From Actinomycetes bacterium (GTDB lineage: Bacteria; Actinomycetota; Aquicultoria; CAJVYJ01; JAUVQD01), in assembly GCA_030666075.1 (NCBI GenBank), contig DAOUYN010000023.1:1-9174 (forward strand): a stretch of 9,174 nucleotides of DNA. Direction: 5' to 3'. Below the pieces are notes generated by a model. The model saw only the letters and a program-made list of their open reading frames with translations. It searched no databases and was not told the origin of the DNA. Positions within the stretch are counted from its first letter, which is position 1, and the number at the start of each line of letters is the position of its first letter. Position numbers and translations under genes: made by a program. Of this stretch, positions 1 through 6,284 are shown piece after piece.

Positions 1-48
1 CCGTGTCTTCGCCGCTCGCTGGAGAATCCTCCAAGTCGGCGCGCAGCC

Positions 49-507
49 TTACTGGCGGTGTCCATGGGCCGGGTAGCCGAGCCATGCTTTCAGGATGTTG
101 TTACGGTCCTGCAGGGTCACAGCGGTCTTTTTTAGGAGTTCCCTGGCTTTGTCCTTGGGTGCGGACTCATCTGTCGCGCCGTTTTCGGCGCGCCAAGCGG
201 TCCAAGCGGTCCGGAACTCTTGTTGGGCCGTCCACAGGCTCTTAGTTCCGTTCATATAGGCTTGCGTGGCCTCCTTGAAGGCATCCTGGGCCGCCGAGAT
301 GTCGTCACCAAGGGCCTGTAACCCGTCGTCGAGGGCCGCGGCATCAGCCTTTAGCCTATCGATGTCGTTTTGAGCGGTGCTTTCAGTTGGGGGGTCGTCG
401 GCCTCGCCTCCGATACCGGTCGCCTCGTTCTCGGGCACATCGGAACCGACGCTGCTCTTACTGCCGATCTTGCTCGCGGCTTTGGCCGCGCTCTTTGAAT
501 TGATCAC
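49..507 (-). CDS. Small charged Ala-rich protein of unknown function, downstream of the DUF2207 gene
   Basis: I do not recognise this 152-residue protein. It has no signal peptide or membrane segment and no cysteine. Residues 1-45 are low-complexity, rich in Ser, Lys, Ala, Gly and Glu, and look disordered. Residues about 46-107 (from QNDIDRLKADAAALDDG) look like a long amphipathic, possibly coiled-coil helix ending in the repeated-looking stretch EFRTAWTAWRAE. A second helical part, about 117-144, is Lys/Arg-rich. It lies 20 nt after the stop of the DUF2207 gene on the same strand, so it is probably cotranscribed and may assist that membrane protein (inference). The start is uncertain. The only early start is GTG at 507, with no Shine-Dalgarno site at normal distance, although the frame stays open upstream through the glycine-coding tract of its neighbour. 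Soluble composition and lack of stops support real coding. Confidence 0.6.
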   Translation of the reverse strand: MINSKSAAKAASKIGSKSSVGSDVPENEATGIGGEADDPPTESTAQNDIDRLKADAAALDDGLQALGDDISAAQDAFKEATQAYMNGTKSLWTAQQEFRTAWTAWRAENGATDESAPKDKARELLKKTAVTLQDRNNILKAWLGYPAHGHRQ

Positions 508-527
508 GGACGTGTTGGCGCTGGTCC

Positions 528-2387
528 TTAGCCGGCTCCGCCGCCTCCGCCTCCGCCGCCTCCGCCTCCGCCTCCGCTGAAGCCACCGCCACCGCCACTG
601 CCGGAACTCATGGCGCTAGTCGTGGCCGCGGTCATGCTGGAGAACGCTGTATTTAGCGAGTTGAGACCGTCTATGCCGGAACCACCGTGGGCCGAGTGAT
701 ACCAGCCCGGCCCCCGATATCCTCGCCACTGGGGATCGTCCTTTGGCATGGCGACCTTAAGCTGGTCGATGACCTCCTTAGCCACCCCCAAAGTTACAGC
801 ATAAACCAGGTAATGCTCCCAAATAGCTACCGCGCTCGGCGGCGCTTCATCCAGTCGCGAAAAGTCCCTCAGGAACCGGCGGAAAGCGCGCCACTGTCGG
901 TATTGCAGGGCTCCTCGCCAACTCCGTCGCTTGAACGCGGGGGAGAAGGCAGCCAGGATGCCGCCGGCGACGAGTGCGAAAATGCCTCCCAGCATGCCCT
1001 GCGTTATCAGTAGGACACCGAAGATCATGACGATAGCGCTTATGGCGATATTGACCGCCATCATCTTGGTGCCGGTCTCTTCTATCAGGTGGTGTTTCTT
1101 AGCGGTCTGCTTGACGGATTTCTTCCAGGCAGTCAGGAACTTTTGGAAGGACGACGTGTGGCTCTGGGCATAGTCCTTCAGGTCCTCGATGGAGACGGAG
1201 TCGGCCTTGCCGACCTTTGAGAAGAGGAAGCCCAGCAGTCTTCTTTCGAAGTCAAAAAGCTCATCGTCAGCTCCGTCTTGCCGGTGGATGACATAGTCTT
1301 TTACGACCTTAGTCCGTAAGAAGCCGGTCTTCACTTCTTCAGATTCTTCTATTGTCACGTGGCCGCGCCGGCCGAGGTCCATCAATGTCGCCGTGATATT
1401 TTCCATGCCGATGCTACCGAAGCCCCACAGATAGCCGGCGATCGCCGGCGGATATTCGGCCGGCAGCTCGCGAAAGTAGCGGCCATCGAAGCCGACTGAG
1501 TATTCCTTACCATGGCGGCGCCAGAGAAAGAAACTGATCATGGCGGCGACGATAGGCACTAGGATGCCGGCGATATTACCGGTCCGCGCCAGCAGCCGTT
1601 GGCGGTTGGCGTCGGCCGCCCGGTCCTCTTCTTCGGCCAGGATAGCGGGGAGTCCCTTGCCGTCGTAGGCCGTCTCAGCATTCGCCACTAACGCGGTCGG
1701 AAAGGTCACTCTCGCCTCGACAAAGGTATTCGGGGCCAAGTTTTCGACCTCGAGGCGGACGGTTCTTCCGTCAACTATCTCGATGTTTCCATTGAGCGGA
1801 CCGTGTCCCCAGGCCCGGACGTCTGTTTTCTCAGCGCCGGGCGGTAAGTGGATGGTCGCCCTGACCAGACCGGCGCCCTTGTCCCATTCAGGGCCGACGA
1901 TCTTCCAGTAGAACTCGCCGACGTCCGAGTAAGCTTGGATCGCGTCTTGCGCCCGATAGCTGATCGTGAAGGTCCGCTGTTCATTGCCGGCGCGGTAAAA
2001 CCACTTCGCGTAGAGGCGCTCTCCTGATTTGTCGATCTGTATCGTTCCCGGTTGTCCGGAGGGGTCGGCGCCGAAGATGCGACTGCCCTCGGATACCGCA
2101 AATCCCTCGATATCGGTCGCCCCGGCTATCGGCAGGTCGTATTCGGCCCATGAGAAATCGCCGTCGAAATCGAATGTCCGTGTCTCTATAAAGTCGAAAG
2201 AACCATCGTCATTGATGGTCACATCTATGTCGACCAGCGGGAAATCATAATCTTTGGCCCAAGCGGCCCCCGCACCGAATGACGCCAAAATGAGAGTCGC
2301 CGCCAGAAAGCAAGTGAAAAACCAAGCTAGCGCGGATCGCGTACCGGCAGTGATAGGTCGAGGGCTATTTGTGAGAGCGGGGAACAT
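528..2387 (-). CDS. DUF2207 family membrane protein with glycine-rich C-terminal tail
   Basis: The layout matches DUF2207 (PF09972) membrane proteins, whose biochemical role is not established. Numbering from ATG 2387 (619 residues), a signal or anchor helix spans about 19-44 and ends near AGAAWA. An extracytoplasmic beta-rich domain follows at about 46-235, opening with DVTINDDGSFDFIETRTF, the typical family start. A membrane helix at about 271-289 (ILVPIVAAMISFFLW) leads to a cytoplasmic domain with MENITATLMDLGRRGHVTIEE. Then come a membrane hairpin at about 444-483 and the family-like motif WRAFRRFLRDFS with EAPPSAVAIWEHYLVYAVTLG. The tail (594-619) is almost pure glycine, FSGGGG and onward, as in other family members. 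I chose ATG 2387 because TATAAT ends exactly 6 nt upstream, which fits a leaderless mRNA. GTG 2408 or ATG 2402 would add 7 or 5 residues, but neither has a ribosome-binding site. Confidence 0.88.
   Translation of the reverse strand: MFPALTNSPRPITAGTRSALAWFFTCFLAATLILASFGAGAAWAKDYDFPLVDIDVTINDDGSFDFIETRTFDFDGDFSWAEYDLPIAGATDIEGFAVSEGSRIFGADPSGQPGTIQIDKSGERLYAKWFYRAGNEQRTFTISYRAQDAIQAYSDVGEFYWKIVGPEWDKGAGLVRATIHLPPGAEKTDVRAWGHGPLNGNIEIVDGRTVRLEVENLAPNTFVEARVTFPTALVANAETAYDGKGLPAILAEEEDRAADANRQRLLARTGNIAGILVPIVAAMISFFLWRRHGKEYSVGFDGRYFRELPAEYPPAIAGYLWGFGSIGMENITATLMDLGRRGHVTIEESEEVKTGFLRTKVVKDYVIHRQDGADDELFDFERRLLGFLFSKVGKADSVSIEDLKDYAQSHTSSFQKFLTAWKKSVKQTAKKHHLIEETGTKMMAVNIAISAIVMIFGVLLITQGMLGGIFALVAGGILAAFSPAFKRRSWRGALQYRQWRAFRRFLRDFSRLDEAPPSAVAIWEHYLVYAVTLGVAKEVIDQLKVAMPKDDPQWRGYRGPGWYHSAHGGSGIDGLNSLNTAFSSMTAATTSAMSSGSGGGGGFSGGGGGGGGGGGGGAG
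536..579 (-). repeat. GGAGGC-type hexanucleotide repeat coding the poly-glycine tail
   Basis: On the coding (minus) strand this is an imperfect array of GGAGGC and GGAGGCGGC units, read as Gly-Gly codons at the end of the DUF2207 protein. It also contains several GGAGG blocks, which resemble Shine-Dalgarno cores, within about 70 nt of the following GTG start. Arrays of this kind can change length by replication slippage. Confidence 0.75.
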
Positions 2388-2393
2388 CGCGTT

Positions 2394-2399
2394 ATTATA
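2394..2399 (-). promoter_or_regulatory. -10 element TATAAT, apparent leaderless promoter of the DUF2207 gene
   Basis: A perfect TATAAT on the minus strand is followed by AACGCG and then ATG at 2387. Transcription starting 7 nt past the -10 would begin on the A of the start codon. No good -35 hexamer is seen at 16-19 nt upstream. There is no Shine-Dalgarno site for any candidate start of the gene. Confidence 0.55.
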
Positions 2400-2420
2400 C
2401 ATCAGCACTAACGGTCAGGG

Positions 2421-2449
2421 TTGACAGCCGGGGTGTAGTGACTGATTAT
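2421..2449 (+). promoter_or_regulatory. Predicted sigma-70-type promoter of the M48-like gene
   Basis: A consensus -35 TTGACA (2421-2426) is followed by a 17-nt spacer and GATTAT (2444-2449), which matches the -10 consensus at 4 of 6 bases. Transcription would start near 2456 and leave a leader of about 70 nt before ATG 2527. The element sits back to back with the minus-strand -10 of the DUF2207 gene, so this 118-bp gap is a divergent promoter region. Confidence 0.5.
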
Positions 2450-2480
2450 CACCAGGTCAACCGAGTCTCAAGGAGAAGCA

Positions 2481-2492
2481 ATGCTATTATGA
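2481..2492 (+). other. Three-codon leader ORF (Met-Leu-Leu-stop) with a strong Shine-Dalgarno site
   Basis: AAGGAG (2470-2475) lies 5 nt before ATG 2481, the best Shine-Dalgarno arrangement in this leader. Yet the frame is only ATG CTA TTA TGA. The two leucine codons, CTA and TTA, are generally rare in G+C-rich genomes. The real gene starts 34 nt later in a different frame with a weaker site. It could be a minimal regulatory leader ORF or a chance match. Confidence 0.3.
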
Positions 2493-2526
2493 TTAGCTTG
2501 CTTGCATAGGGGGCACGAGGGTACAT

Positions 2527-3387
2527 ATGGTCGTATTGTTAAACATCATACCGTTCCTTGGATGGGGAGCGGCGGTCACAGCCCTGCTCTGGCCGCTCCT
2601 GGGCGTTTCGTCGTTGCTCGTGGCTCTGCCGATCTTCGCGTATCCAGTAGCCGCCTGGTTTTGGGCGGACACGATTCTGGCCCGGCAAGCCGAGTTTCGG
2701 CCGCCGACGGGGCTCCAATCAAAGTATTTCGAGTTCCTCGGGATAACAGAGCGGGTGTGGACGCATCCTTCGCTCATCGTGGCTGCGGGGGTAGTTGCGG
2801 GGCCGAAAGAGCGGACGATCCTGCTGACGGCCGGTCTGACCAGATACCTGAACGATCAGGAGATCAAGAGCCTGGTAAAACAACTAGCGGCCCGGCCTCA
2901 CCCGGCTGTCTTTAGCTGGACCTATCATCTGGCCACCAGTGGCGCGCTCATGTTTTCCGCCACGCCCAAACGAGACTTTTCGAGCGAATGGTTGCGTCTC
3001 ATGTTGGTCTCGGCGGTGGTAGTTGCGTCTCTCACAGGGGCCCTGCTGATTATCTTCATCAATGCACTTTCGGGAACCTTGCCGCTATGGTTGGCGGTCG
3101 CGGCGCTATTGATCCCATTCTTTGTTCTGGTGGCGTGGGTCGGCTGGTCGACAGGGGCGACATTCTTGTCGAAGGTGACCGCTCAGAAATGGAACCACGC
3201 CATCTGGGTTAGCGCTATTCGTCTGCGGCCGATGGAACGGCCCAAAGATGGCTACCACCGGCTCCATCTGCTATACGCGGGCCTGGTCGAGGGCCACGAT
3301 ATACCGGAGATTCGCCAACCGGATCCGATTGCCTGCGAAAACGGCCTCGGCCACATTTTGGCTCGTGAAGAAGAGACACGCGGCTAA
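2527..3387 (+). CDS. M48/HtpX-like membrane protein lacking the HExxH zinc motif (putative pseudopeptidase)
   Basis: This 286-residue protein has two N-terminal membrane helices (about 5-22 and 25-47), a soluble stretch, and two more helices (about 156-180 and 187-207) before a C-terminal soluble part. This is the topology of HtpX-type M48 metallopeptidases. Residues 97-120, with ILLTAGLTRYLNDQEIKSLV, resemble the M48 segment that runs into the catalytic HELGH. Here that position reads KQLAARPH, so the zinc-binding HExxH is absent and proteolysis is unlikely by the known mechanism. The assignment rests on pattern recognition and could be wrong. The start is ATG 2527, with GAGG at 2517-2520 six nt upstream and an in-frame stop at 2494-2496. 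It is transcribed divergently from the DUF2207 gene, and its stop overlaps that of the convergent ligase gene. No substrate or partner can be named. Confidence 0.7.
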   Translation: MVVLLNIIPFLGWGAAVTALLWPLLGVSSLLVALPIFAYPVAAWFWADTILARQAEFRPPTGLQSKYFEFLGITERVWTHPSLIVAAGVVAGPKERTILLTAGLTRYLNDQEIKSLVKQLAARPHPAVFSWTYHLATSGALMFSATPKRDFSSEWLRLMLVSAVVVASLTGALLIIFINALSGTLPLWLAVAALLIPFFVLVAWVGWSTGATFLSKVTAQKWNHAIWVSAIRLRPMERPKDGYHRLHLLYAGLVEGHDIPEIRQPDPIACENGLGHILAREEETRG

Positions 3388-4907
3388 ACGCGGGCACCCA
3401 AAGACGCGACCGTCTCGGTCACCGCTCGGAAGTCTATTTTTCCGCTGCCCATCATGGGCAACTCGTCCATGATCACGAAGCGTTGCGGCAGGGCGATATT
3501 AGGGAGATTGTGTGAGAGTGTTTTCAGCGTCGCTTTCTCGTCGATCGGCCCGGTCACGGCGGCCACGATGCGCGCCCCTTTGACCGGATCAGGCAGCCCG
3601 ACGACACAGCAGTCGACACCAGCCGGAAGGACTCGCTCCAATTCATCTTCCACCCGGACGAGGGAGACCATCTCACCGCCGATCTTAACGAAGCGCTTCA
3701 ACCGTCCCGCTAGCCAGAGATAGCCGTCAGCGTCGAAGTAGCCCATATCTCCGGTGTCGTACCATCCGCCTTTGATTCGGAGTGAAGTCTCTTCAACATC
3801 GTTCAGATAACCCTTCATGACCGACGCCCCTTTAGTGAGGACCTTTCCGGTCTCGCCGACAGCGCACGGTTCACCGGTATCGAGATTCTCTATTCGGACA
3901 TCCATCCCCGGGATCGGGCGCCCTACGCTACCAGGGCGGTTATCTTCCGGCGTATTGACAGTGATGGCCGGGGACGTCTCTGTCGTGCCATAGGCTTCGA
4001 CCAGGGGGAAACCGTGCTTTTCAAGCCAGGCTTCGCGCAATGTGTCCGGGCATTTGTCGGCGCCGACCAAGGCGATCCGCACCGTCTCGAAGTCACCGGG
4101 CTGGGATTTGTGCACATAGCCCCGGAAGAAGGTAGGGGTGCCCACCATCAGTGTGACTTTCTCCTCTTTGACAATCTTCGGTATGACTTTGTAGTCGAGC
4201 GGATTAGCGTAAGTCACTATCGTCATGCCGGCAATGAGAGGGACCCAGATGTTGGCTGTCTGACCGAAGACGTGAAAATAAGGCAGATTAGCCAAGAAGA
4301 TGTCGTCGGACCTGAGCCCGTAGGCATCGATGAGGCCGGCGGCGTTGGCGCTGATGTTCGCGTGGGTTAGCTGGACAGTTTTCGGCTCTTTTTCGCTGCC
4401 GCTGGTGAAAAGGATGACGGCGTTGTCGTTTTCAGTTCCCGCTTCGCTAAAGAGCTTGGTCAGAAGCGGGGCCGGCAGGACCGCTTTGGCCGCGGCTTTG
4501 AGTTTGTCGGCCGTTGAGATCGAGTCCATTATCTCCTCGATCATGACCATTCCGTCGACCTGGCGGCAGCCGATCTTTTCGAGCAGGGCCTTGGAGGTGA
4601 TGATGGTCTGAAAACCGCACTTATTTTGAGCAAATTCGGCATTCTCAGCCGCCCCGGTCGAGTAATTTATCATCACCGGCGTACGCCCGCTTATTAGGGC
4701 GCCCAGGATGGATAAGGCGGCGCCGGCTGACGTCGGGATCATGATGCCTAGCTCCCCCGGCTCGTAAGCTTTGAATTTGTCGGCCAGGATGAGCGCGGCG
4801 ATCAAGGCTTTCTTGTAGCTGACATCGCGCCCCGTTGTGCGGTCGATGATCGCCGTCTTACCCGAGAACCTTTTTGCGCTGACTATGAATTTATGGTGTA
4901 GCAACAT
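3384..4907 (-). CDS. AMP-forming acyl-CoA/acyl-[ACP] synthetase, similar to the ligase half of Aas
   Basis: This 507-residue member of the ANL (AMP-binding) superfamily should activate a carboxylate, probably a fatty acid, as acyl-AMP and pass it to CoA or acyl carrier protein. The core motifs are present. They include a P-loop with ILFTSGSEKEPKTVQLTH (165-182), YGTTETSPA (306-314), YDTGDMGYFDADGYLWLAGR (383-402), FVKIGGEMVSLVRVE (406-420), and C-terminal GSGKID with the catalytic lysine K490. FTSGSE and KIGGEMVSL are typical of the ligase domain of bifunctional Aas (acyl-ACP synthetase/lysophospholipid acyltransferase), but there is no acyltransferase domain. The P-loop has PKTV where PKGV is usual. 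The start ATG 4907 lacks a Shine-Dalgarno site and sits just after a promoter, suggesting a nearly leaderless mRNA. A role in fatty-acid recycling or lipid remodelling is inferred; the exact substrate is unknown. Confidence 0.88.
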   Translation of the reverse strand: MLLHHKFIVSAKRFSGKTAIIDRTTGRDVSYKKALIAALILADKFKAYEPGELGIMIPTSAGAALSILGALISGRTPVMINYSTGAAENAEFAQNKCGFQTIITSKALLEKIGCRQVDGMVMIEEIMDSISTADKLKAAAKAVLPAPLLTKLFSEAGTENDNAVILFTSGSEKEPKTVQLTHANISANAAGLIDAYGLRSDDIFLANLPYFHVFGQTANIWVPLIAGMTIVTYANPLDYKVIPKIVKEEKVTLMVGTPTFFRGYVHKSQPGDFETVRIALVGADKCPDTLREAWLEKHGFPLVEAYGTTETSPAITVNTPEDNRPGSVGRPIPGMDVRIENLDTGEPCAVGETGKVLTKGASVMKGYLNDVEETSLRIKGGWYDTGDMGYFDADGYLWLAGRLKRFVKIGGEMVSLVRVEDELERVLPAGVDCCVVGLPDPVKGARIVAAVTGPIDEKATLKTLSHNLPNIALPQRFVIMDELPMMGSGKIDFRAVTETVASLGARV

Positions 4908-4916
4908 CCTGCTTAA

Positions 4917-4945
4917 AGAGTAGATTTTGCGGCCGCGGGCGTCAA
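4917..4945 (-). promoter_or_regulatory. Predicted promoter of the acyl-ligase gene, nearly leaderless
   Basis: On the minus strand TTGACG (4945-4940) is followed by a 17-nt spacer and TACTCT (4922-4917). The -10 matches only the three most conserved positions (TAnnnT). The start ATG at 4907 lies 9 nt beyond, so the leader would be only about 1-3 nt. No ribosome-binding site is visible. Confidence 0.5.
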
Positions 4946-5047
4946 GTGGACCCCCCGCACCTTTACCAATGGCTTGTTTGCCAGATTCCTTTAAATGTCA
5001 CGTTCAATAATTGTTTTCGAAATTTCGCGCTCGAGAATGCCGCTCGC

Positions 5048-5080
5048 ATGGCGACCCTGCTCGAGGGTTGAGAGCGCCAT
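5048..5080 (+). other. Bulged inverted repeat upstream of the CcmC-like gene promoter
   Basis: ATGGCG (5048-5053) pairs with CGCCAT (5075-5080), and the adjacent ACCCT (5054-5058) pairs with AGGGT (5064-5068) around the loop GCTCG. This gives 11 base pairs with a 6-nt bulge (TGAGAG) on the 3' side. No T-run follows, so it is not an ordinary terminator. It ends 14 nt before the predicted -35, in the gap between two divergent genes. Function unknown; it may be an operator or chance. Confidence 0.35.
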
Positions 5081-5094
5081 TAAGCCCGCTACCA

Positions 5095-5123
5095 TGGACA
5101 TCGGCTTTGAAAGCGCCCATAAT
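5095..5123 (+). promoter_or_regulatory. Predicted leaderless promoter of the CcmC-like gene
   Basis: TGGACA (5095-5100, 5 of 6 to the -35 consensus), a 17-nt spacer, and CATAAT (5118-5123, 5 of 6 to the -10 consensus). Exactly 6 nt follow before ATG 5130, so transcription would begin at or next to the start codon. This is the same spacing as in front of the DUF2207 gene and is the main reason for choosing ATG 5130 as the start. Confidence 0.6.
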
Positions 5124-5129
5124 CCAGGC

Positions 5130-5771
5130 ATGGTTGGTGGCTTCTTATCATCACTCGGTAGTCGTGAGAACATCCCGCTGGTCGCGGCATTTGCTGTAAT
5201 AGTCAGTGTTGTCTTGACCTGGCTGTCTCCGGCCGAAGCGACCCTGGGTCAGGCCGTCAAGCTCGTCTACATGCACGCCGCGCTGATGTGGGTGGCCTTT
5301 GGCCTACTTACCATTGGGGCGGTTCTCGGGCTTCTCTTCCTGGTGCTAAGGCGTAGGTCATTCTTAGCCTGGTCTTACGGGAGCATGGCGACAGCAGTGG
5401 CGCTGCTGCTGTCGACCGGCCTGCTCGGATCGCTCACCGCGCAGATAACCTGGGGCGGGATAAACTGGAGCGAGCCTCGGCTACTCATGCTGGGCCAGCT
5501 CCTTCTTGTAGGTCTAGCTGCGCTGGCCGTGGCTGGCTTCAGCTCCTCGAGCTTCCTTCAGTCGGGAGTGAACATACTTTTCGGGGTAGCCGCCTGGGTG
5601 CTCCTCTTCCGAACCCAATTGGTCATGCACCCCGGCAGTCCGATCTTCCAGTCCGACTCCTTGGCAATCAAGATCTTTCCACTCCTGATCACGGCCAGTC
5701 TGGCATTCGCGGCGCTGCAGATAGTGCGTTATCTCGCGGCCGGCGCGACCGCCAAAACCGATTCTCCCTAA
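5130..5771 (+). CDS. CcmC-like cytochrome c assembly family membrane protein
   Basis: This 213-residue protein has about six membrane helices (roughly 15-33, 48-73, 84-104, 117-137, 147-164, 180-202), the length and topology of CcmC in the cytochrome c assembly family (PF01578). CcmC handles haem for c-type cytochrome maturation using two external histidines and a tryptophan-rich WWD loop. Here H49 in VYMHAALMW and H167 in VMHPGSPIF stand where those histidines are expected. The loop between helices 3 and 4 reads WGGINWSEPRLL, keeping the outer W, G, R and L of the CcmC pattern WGTWWVWDARLT but losing the central tryptophans. No other ccm gene is in the window. Function may be haem handling or something derived from it. 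ATG 4995 or 5094 would add 45 or 12 residues, but those have no ribosome-binding site and lie before the predicted transcription start. Confidence 0.7.
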   Translation: MVGGFLSSLGSRENIPLVAAFAVIVSVVLTWLSPAEATLGQAVKLVYMHAALMWVAFGLLTIGAVLGLLFLVLRRRSFLAWSYGSMATAVALLLSTGLLGSLTAQITWGGINWSEPRLLMLGQLLLVGLAALAVAGFSSSSFLQSGVNILFGVAAWVLLFRTQLVMHPGSPIFQSDSLAIKIFPLLITASLAFAALQIVRYLAAGATAKTDSP

Positions 5772-5910
5772 GAACTCGACTCAGAACCCGCCGAGGCGTT
5801 TTGGTTTGCGGCTGAAGTCAGGCGGGTAAATTCGACTCTGCCTTATATTTAGGCGCCAGTTTGACCGTCTGACCAACGGTTGTTTGGGTGCAAGTCGGGC
5901 CCCACAGCCC
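5772..5910. other. Intergenic gap between the CcmC-like gene and the veg promoter
   Basis: No credible reading frame is present. ACCCGCC (5786-5792) and GGCGGGT (5821-5827) form a 7-bp inverted repeat with a 28-nt loop. ACCGT and ACGGT (within 5863-5882) form a weaker 5-bp one followed by TGTTT. Neither has the compact stem plus T-run of a convincing intrinsic terminator, so the end of the upstream transcript is not located. Confidence 0.4.
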
Positions 5911-5939
5911 TTGATTTGCCGGTCTTACTAGCGTAAAAT
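5911..5939 (+). promoter_or_regulatory. Predicted sigma-70-type promoter of veg and the downstream genes
   Basis: TTGATT (5911-5916), a 17-nt spacer, and TAAAAT (5934-5939, 5 of 6 to consensus) predict a start near 5946 and a leader of about 30 nt. The veg gene of Bacillus subtilis is known for a very strong vegetative promoter, so a good promoter here fits. Confidence 0.65.
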
Positions 5940-5961
5940 GGGCAACAAGTCGCTGTTCCTT

Positions 5962-5970
5962 GGAGGAGGT
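5962..5970 (+). promoter_or_regulatory. Very strong ribosome-binding site of veg
   Basis: GGAGGAGGT lies 5 nt before ATG 5976. It is the strongest Shine-Dalgarno match in the window, contrasts with the leaderless genes to the left, and fixes the veg start. Confidence 0.85.
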
Positions 5971-5975
5971 ACTGG

Positions 5976-6266
5976 ATGAGTCTTGTCTCACAATTGCCGC
6001 AGTTAGAAGTGGTCGATCGTATTAAAACAGAGCTAAAAGACTGCGTCGGCGTGCGCATGAAGGTGCGCGCGAACATGGGTCGCTGCAAGATCGTTGAGAG
6101 AATGGGCGTATTGGAAGAGACACACCCGAATCTATTTGTTATCAAAGTGGAGGAAAAGCGTGATCGCTCTCGGCGCGTTTCTTATAGTTATGCGGACGTT
6201 CTGACCAAAACGGTCGAGTTGTCTGATGACGACAAGGGAGAAAATCTCCTTCCCTGGCTCCTTTAG
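5976..6266 (+). CDS. veg: Veg family protein
   Basis: This 96-residue protein matches Veg of Bacillus subtilis along most of its length. The shared blocks are KDCVGVRMKVRANMGRCKIVE (aligning with GKRLTLKANGGRRKTIE), GVLEETHPNLFVIKVEE, and RVSYSYADVLTKTVEL (67-82). Veg is a small abundant cytoplasmic protein; in B. subtilis it stimulates biofilm formation, but its biochemical role is not settled. The acidic C-terminus (ELSDDDKGENLLPWLL) is specific to this copy. It has its own promoter and an excellent ribosome-binding site. ispE begins 18 nt after its stop, as expected from the conserved veg-ispE order in Bacillota. The match is strong and the start is unambiguous. Confidence 0.93.
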   Translation: MSLVSQLPQLEVVDRIKTELKDCVGVRMKVRANMGRCKIVERMGVLEETHPNLFVIKVEEKRDRSRRVSYSYADVLTKTVELSDDDKGENLLPWLL

Positions 6267-6284
6267 GGGCGCTTCGTTCTACTA

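Noticed and set aside
2502..2915. Plus-strand reading frame of 137 codons overlapping the M48-like gene
   Set aside because: Its composition (Gly, Arg, Ala, Ser-rich) is that of a shifted frame of a G+C-rich gene; the other frame has coherent membrane helices and a ribosome-binding site.
4014..4370. Plus-strand reading frame of 118 codons antisense to the ligase
   Set aside because: The ligase motifs on the minus strand are unambiguous; the antisense frame has no recognisable domain or start signal.
4995..5129. Longer N-terminus for the CcmC-like protein from ATG 4995
   Set aside because: The extra 45 residues are basic and not membrane-like, no ribosome-binding site precedes them, and a good promoter with correct spacing points to ATG 5130.
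5772..5910. Intrinsic terminator after the CcmC-like gene
   Set aside because: The best inverted repeat has a 28-nt loop and no T-run; the smaller one has only five pairs.
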